Part shown: piece after piece, positions 60,432 through 64,000 of the stretch
Layout: every line of letters starts with the position of its first letter
Numbering within the stretch: position 1 is the stretch's first letter
Assembly (NCBI GenBank): GCA_963790095.1
Contig: CAWBNO010000011.1
Location: 1-64,000 of the forward strand
Direction: 5' to 3'
Length of the DNA: 64,000 nt
DNA from: JAAXQD01 sp963790095
Lineage (GTDB): Bacteria; Desulfobacterota; Desulfobacteria; Desulfobacterales; UBA11574
Made by a program: the position numbers and the translations under genes
Notes under the pieces: generated by a model
What the model saw: only the letters and a program-made list of their open reading frames with translations
Databases searched by the model: none
What the model was told of the DNA's origin: nothing

Positions 60432-61304
60432 TCAGGTGTCTGAAATGCTGCACACATCATCCTGGGTTATCATATCTGCAAGATACAGCTGCCACGTTTC
60501 ATCGGTACGAGCAAGGACGTGTTTTGCTTTAGAGGCTTTATCCGAATCAGAAAAAAGACCGAACACGGTCGGCCCGCTACCCGACATTAAAGCTCCCAGT
60601 GCCCCATGATCTAAAAGAGCCGTCTTAATAGTATTAATGACAGGGTATTTCGATGCCACGACTGTCTCCAAGTCATTGCATAAATGGCATCTTGGATCAA
60701 AACTTCCCTTATCCAAAAGAGAATCTTTAAGTTTTTTTTTACATTTTGTCAATCTTAAATTCAGATTTTTATAAACCGCTGCAGTTGAAACACTAAACCC
60801 TGGAAAAACCAACAATATCGTTAGCTTTTTAAGCCCTGGGAAAACCGCCAGTTTTTCACCGATTCCCGAGGCTGTGGCCGGCTTTCCGAAAATAAAAAAA
60901 GGGACATCCGCTCCGATTGTAAGTCCCATGGACATCAATTCGTCCAGGGAAAACGGATCACCGTAATATCGATTTAATCCTAAAAAAACAGCGGCGGCAT
61001 TGCTGCTTCCCCCGCCGAGACCGGCTGCCACCGGTATCTGTTTTTGTATGGCAATTTTTACCCCGTCATTTTTCTTTAAATTTTTATAAAAGAGATGGGC
61101 CGCAGCAACGGCGATGTTTGTTTCATCTTCCGGGACATGGGGATGATCGCACGAAACCGCCGTCTCTTTGACCCCGACGTCCAGTGAAACCGTGTCGTAA
61201 AGTCCCACACAACACATCAGTGAGAAGAGATCATGGTAACCGTCGGGCCTTTTCCCGGCAATCTGTAAAAAAAGGTTTATTTTGGCAGGAGAAAGAATTT
61301 TCAT
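60432..61304 (-). CDS. ispE: 4-diphosphocytidyl-2-C-methyl-D-erythritol kinase
   Basis: A 290-residue GHMP kinase: the N-terminal LSPAKINLFLQIAGKRPDGYH, the ATP loop PVAAGLGGGSSNAAAVFLGLN, and the third motif MSGSGPTVFGLF. IspE phosphorylates CDP-methylerythritol in the MEP isoprenoid route, and pdxJ in this window uses the same DXP precursor pathway. tRNA-Gln and prs follow on the same strand, a common bacterial layout (ispE, tRNA-Gln, prs, rplY, pth). Confidence 0.96.
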   Translation of the reverse strand: MKILSPAKINLFLQIAGKRPDGYHDLFSLMCCVGLYDTVSLDVGVKETAVSCDHPHVPEDETNIAVAAAHLFYKNLKKNDGVKIAIQKQIPVAAGLGGGSSNAAAVFLGLNRYYGDPFSLDELMSMGLTIGADVPFFIFGKPATASGIGEKLAVFPGLKKLTILLVFPGFSVSTAAVYKNLNLRLTKCKKKLKDSLLDKGSFDPRCHLCNDLETVVASKYPVINTIKTALLDHGALGALMSGSGPTVFGLFSDSDKASKAKHVLARTDETWQLYLADMITQDDVCSISDT

Positions 61305-61316
61305 GAAATGCCCGGA

Positions 61317-61727
61317 TTAACCCTTTTCTTTCACATAGATCATCCGCAAATCGTACAGTATATTTTTAAGCATTTTCGCCTCATCTTCCGTTAAATTCCC
61401 TTGGGTTTTTTCCTCGAGCATGCCCAGGATATCTATGGTCTGTTTGGCGATGGGGAGGTTTTTAACCTGTTTACCGGTGCTCGGATCGTCGATCACACCC
61501 AGGTGCATCAGCACAGAAGAGTTCAAAGAAAAAATAAAGGTGGCGAAATTTATTTTCGGCAGCCGAAAGTCTTCTGCACTCTTTTCCGGTTCTGAATCCT
61601 TTTCCGGTTCTTCGGTCTTGGCATCCGCTTCGGCAGGTTCAGCTTTTTCTTCTTTTATCTCCGCCGCCTCATCCCCTGTCGCAAATCTCCGCCTGTCTTT
61701 GATAACAAATTCTTTTTTTTCCGACAT
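61317..61727 (-). CDS. DUF1844 domain protein
   Basis: A 136-residue protein. The N-terminal half is an acidic low-complexity region (about 15-52, Glu/Lys/Ala-rich). The C-terminal half is the DUF1844 domain (INFATFIFSLNSSVLMHLGV, TIDILGMLEEKTQGNLT). The function of the domain is unknown. It lies 12 bases upstream of ispE, in the same orientation. Confidence 0.88.
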   Translation of the reverse strand: MSEKKEFVIKDRRRFATGDEAAEIKEEKAEPAEADAKTEEPEKDSEPEKSAEDFRLPKINFATFIFSLNSSVLMHLGVIDDPSTGKQVKNLPIAKQTIDILGMLEEKTQGNLTEDEAKMLKNILYDLRMIYVKEKG

Positions 61728-62144
61728 GTCCTGTCTCCTGTAATCTTCTGATGGTTAAGATAGTTGAACCCGAAATATGGGTTTTCCCAGCAAAAAAAAA
61801 TATACGTCAAAGGATCATATTTTCAAGGGTCTGAAATGTTTCTCGGCGTAAAAAACAACATAGATTTACCAGAGAAAATAGATCTTTTCAACAATATTCA
61901 AAAGAATTTACCTCGGATGTCCCAAGACAAATTCTGATATTTCTTGAACAATCCCAACGGATATGTTTTAAGACCTCTTACCGGAAGCTCATCTAAATGA
62001 GGGATTGGGGAGTTTTTATTCTTACTCCTTGAGTACCAGCGGAATGGATGATCTTTATTAAAAAAACTCCCCGACCTCTCATCTAAATAGAATAATTTTT
62101 TTGAATCTCGCACAGATAGATTTGCCCAAAAAATTGACAACAAA
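61728..62144. other. Gap between DUF1844 gene and sfsA
   Basis: Upstream regions of two divergent genes. GGGGAGTTTTTATT (62007-62020) and TTATTAAAAAAACTCCCC (about 62055-62072) form an inverted repeat with a 34-base loop, and CTCATCTAAAT appears twice in direct orientation beside it (about 61988 and 62078). No gene is seen. Confidence 0.45.
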
Positions 62145-62876
62145 ATGACCATCGCCAAAAGTTCAACACCCCCAAAAGGTCTGCCCTGGCCGAAACTCGT
62201 ACCCGGAACCCTTGTAAAAAGGTACCAGCGCTTCCTGGCGGATGTAGAATTGACCGACGGCCGGGTGGTGACCGCCCACTGTCCCAATTCAGGCAGTATG
62301 CAGGCATGTTGTGAGCCCGGAAGGCCGGTTTATCTGTCATTTCATGACAATCCCAAACGGAAAACCCAATACACCTGGGAGCTCATAGAAATGCCCACCT
62401 CCCTGGTCGGCGTCAATACACTGGTTCCGAACCGGCTGGTGGCCGAATCCATCGATTCCGGAATGGTTGGGGATCTTAACGGCTACGACCACATTGCCCG
62501 GGAAGTCAAAACCCCTTACCATTCAAGAATCGACATCCTATTGAGCAACAGCGACACGGATGGCTGCTTTGTGGAAATTAAAAACTGCACCCTGGTAAAA
62601 GACGGCATTGCTTTTTTTCCGGATGCAGTCACCGCCAGAGGCCTCAAGCACCTGGTGGAACTTCGCACCCTTGTTTCCCAGGGGTTCCGATGTGTGATGT
62701 TCTATGTGATACAGCGGATGGATGCAAAAACGTTTCGACCCGCCGATCATATAGATCCTGCATATGGAAAGGAACTGAGGCAGGCGGTGGAACACGGTGT
62801 TGAAATGATGGTCTATGACACGCGGATCGACCTGGAAATCATCACCTTGAATCGGAAAATACCCTACAGACTTTGA
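62145..62876 (+). CDS. sfsA: SfsA family protein (sugar fermentation stimulation)
   Basis: A 243-residue SfsA with the N-terminal OB-like region (VPGTLVKRYQRFLADVEL), CPNSGSM, SRIDILLSN and the nuclease-like EIKNCTLVKDGIAFFPDA. SfsA has been reported to bind DNA and its C-terminal part is PD-(D/E)XK-like; its in vivo role is unclear. The start at 62145 lacks a strong ribosome binding site. Confidence 0.92.
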   Translation: MTIAKSSTPPKGLPWPKLVPGTLVKRYQRFLADVELTDGRVVTAHCPNSGSMQACCEPGRPVYLSFHDNPKRKTQYTWELIEMPTSLVGVNTLVPNRLVAESIDSGMVGDLNGYDHIAREVKTPYHSRIDILLSNSDTDGCFVEIKNCTLVKDGIAFFPDAVTARGLKHLVELRTLVSQGFRCVMFYVIQRMDAKTFRPADHIDPAYGKELRQAVEHGVEMMVYDTRIDLEIITLNRKIPYRL

Positions 62877-62969
62877 AATAGGGTTTTTCTTCCAGCGAAT
62901 TGGGAAAAGAATCGAAAAAAAGCATCATGAAGGGGTGTACCAAAGAAAAATTCCTGAACTCGGAAATCG

Positions 62970-64000
62970 TTAGGCGGTTGAGTGGTTAACACGGGAAACG
63001 ATAAATTCTCCGATCTTTTCCGCCGATATTCCAAAAAGTTCTTTCATCTCGACAAATTCCAGGTACTTGTCCTCCCACACCACACTGTTTTCCTGAACGA
63101 TGTTTTTAATCCGCTCGTATTTTCCGCCAAGGGCCTTTATCTTAATGTCCAGGGACACATTTTCTTTAAACGATATGTTCAGAAGGAGTATATTTTCGAT
63201 CAGATTCGCCGTATCAGGAGATGTGGATATAACGGGAATAACAATAATGCTCCGGTCGTCTTTTCGGCCGATACCGATATAGACATTCCCCTCCCGGACG
63301 ATAATTCGTTTGGTGCCTTTTAGGAGCGGGTCTGTTTCGACCCTGGACGGTATCGGCGCAAGGACACCATCTTTCTTTACGATTTCGATGGTGGTTTCAT
63401 CGGTGGGTTCTCCGAGAAGATTCAGCCCGCCGATTCTATACAAAATCGCCCCTTCTATGCCGGCAACAATCTTTTGCTGGTTTTTTAGAACGAGAATATT
63501 TTTGTTGGTCAGCTGGAATGTTCCGATGTTATATTTTTTCAACATATCGAACAGTATCCCTTCCAGCCGTTCGCTGATGCGGCTTGTCCCTACGGTGACG
63601 GTCTTGGCCTGGTGCCGGATGGCATCCACGGGTCGAGACAAGCTGTTAATCGTTTCCCCAAGACACTCAAACAGCTTGTTCAGCATATTCAGGGGGGTAC
63701 CCTTTTTACTGAAGTCGATTTCAAAGTCAGACACCGGCATCCTGCCCGATAGATATTTAAGCAGAAGGGTTAGATCGGACGCGGCTTCGATTCCCATGAC
63801 CGTGGGGAAACCGCCACCGGATTTTTTTCTTCTGAATTCTTTATAGAAAAAGGCGATTTTTTCCCTGAAAGATTTTTCCAGAACCAGCTCATAAACGTCC
63901 ATCTCCTTTCTCGCATACTCATCTACGGTGTTCCGAATATCTTTATTGAATTCGTACAGGAAACGCGAGCCCTCATTAATGGCCATGGCCGCATAGTACC
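62970..64000 (-). CDS. Large protein, C-terminal part only (runs off window edge)
   Basis: The open frame continues past the last base of the window upstream of the ATG at 63986 (YYAA precedes MAINEG in frame), so the true 5' end is outside. The 338 residues seen have no catalytic motif that I can identify. Segments GIEGAILYRIGGLNLLGEP and VYIGIGRKDDRSIIVIPVI suggest a mixed alpha/beta fold. By the opening sequence AMAINEGSRFLYEFNKDI it could be the C-terminal half of a sugar isomerase (SIS) type protein, but this is a weak guess. Confidence 0.65.
   Translation of the reverse strand, partial: YYAAMAINEGSRFLYEFNKDIRNTVDEYARKEMDVYELVLEKSFREKIAFFYKEFRRKKSGGGFPTVMGIEAASDLTLLLKYLSGRMPVSDFEIDFSKKGTPLNMLNKLFECLGETINSLSRPVDAIRHQAKTVTVGTSRISERLEGILFDMLKKYNIGTFQLTNKNILVLKNQQKIVAGIEGAILYRIGGLNLLGEPTDETTIEIVKKDGVLAPIPSRVETDPLLKGTKRIIVREGNVYIGIGRKDDRSIIVIPVISTSPDTANLIENILLLNISFKENVSLDIKIKALGGKYERIKNIVQENSVVWEDKYLEFVEMKELFGISAEKIGEFIVSRVNHSTA

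Noticed and set aside
60408..60432. Second tRNA-like 5' end (GTAGCCGAGTGGTTTCAGG)
   Set aside because: It resembles a D arm but has no anticodon or T arm downstream and lies at the ispE 3' end.

Overview
The window looks like a chromosome segment of a sulfate-reducer-type bacterium of the Desulfobacterota (class Desulfobacteria). This rests on gene content seen here: a complete rnfCDGEAB operon led by a multihaem c-type cytochrome, an RnfB fused to a GltD-like flavoprotein, a membrane pyrophosphatase, a GldAFG-like ABC cluster with a DUF4340 protein, and many long palindromic intergenic repeats. No 16S rRNA or dsr/apr gene is present, so a genus cannot be named.

Layout. 1-12.2 kb: an HtpX-like protease with an altered zinc motif, a GldA/GldF/GldG-like ABC cluster with a DUF4340 protein (+ strand), then a convergent YbhGFSR-like efflux operon (HlyD adaptor, double ATPase, two ABC-2 permeases; - strand). 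12.2-21.5 kb: mazG, cvpA between two copies of a long palindromic repeat, then the run phoH, 7TM-HD hydrolase, ybeY, pdxJ, nnr, tsaE. 21.5-28.8 kb: an AT-rich accessory block between tsaE and lysC, with a DsrE-like secreted protein, a probable group II intron remnant, a PEP-CTERM-like small protein, two tiny arginine-rich paralogues (49 aa each), a Zn-ribbon protein, a TPR lipoprotein, an O-methyltransferase, a SYLF protein and at least five repeat types. 28.8-38 kb: lysC, an MFS transporter, a DUF1232-DnaJ protein, an alpha/beta hydrolase, a tandem-REC response regulator, a PilZ-zinc ribbon-TM protein, a TPR protein and a BASS-family transporter.

38-46.5 kb: smc, ftsY, acylphosphatase, ligA and two small conserved proteins. 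46.8-53.6 kb: the Rnf operon, with five CxxCH sites in the leading cytochrome, and a RnfB whose C-terminal two thirds is a GltD/NfnB-type FAD/NAD(P) module. This suggests a ferredoxin-linked redox hub coupling ferredoxin, NAD(P)H and periplasmic cytochromes to ion pumping. 53.6-64 kb: a hypothetical protein, an RluD-type synthase, CarD, a H+-type pyrophosphatase, pth, rplY, prs, tRNA-Gln, ispE, a DUF1844 protein, sfsA and a 5'-truncated gene running off the window end.

Most core genes are confident. Starts were moved inward from the longest open frame where a ribosome binding site or a coupled stop supported it. The most unusual items are the RnfB fusion, the HExxD HtpX, the tiny arginine-rich proteins whose motif recurs at the N-terminus of a response regulator, and the palindromic repeat family whose core is conserved while its arms differ.
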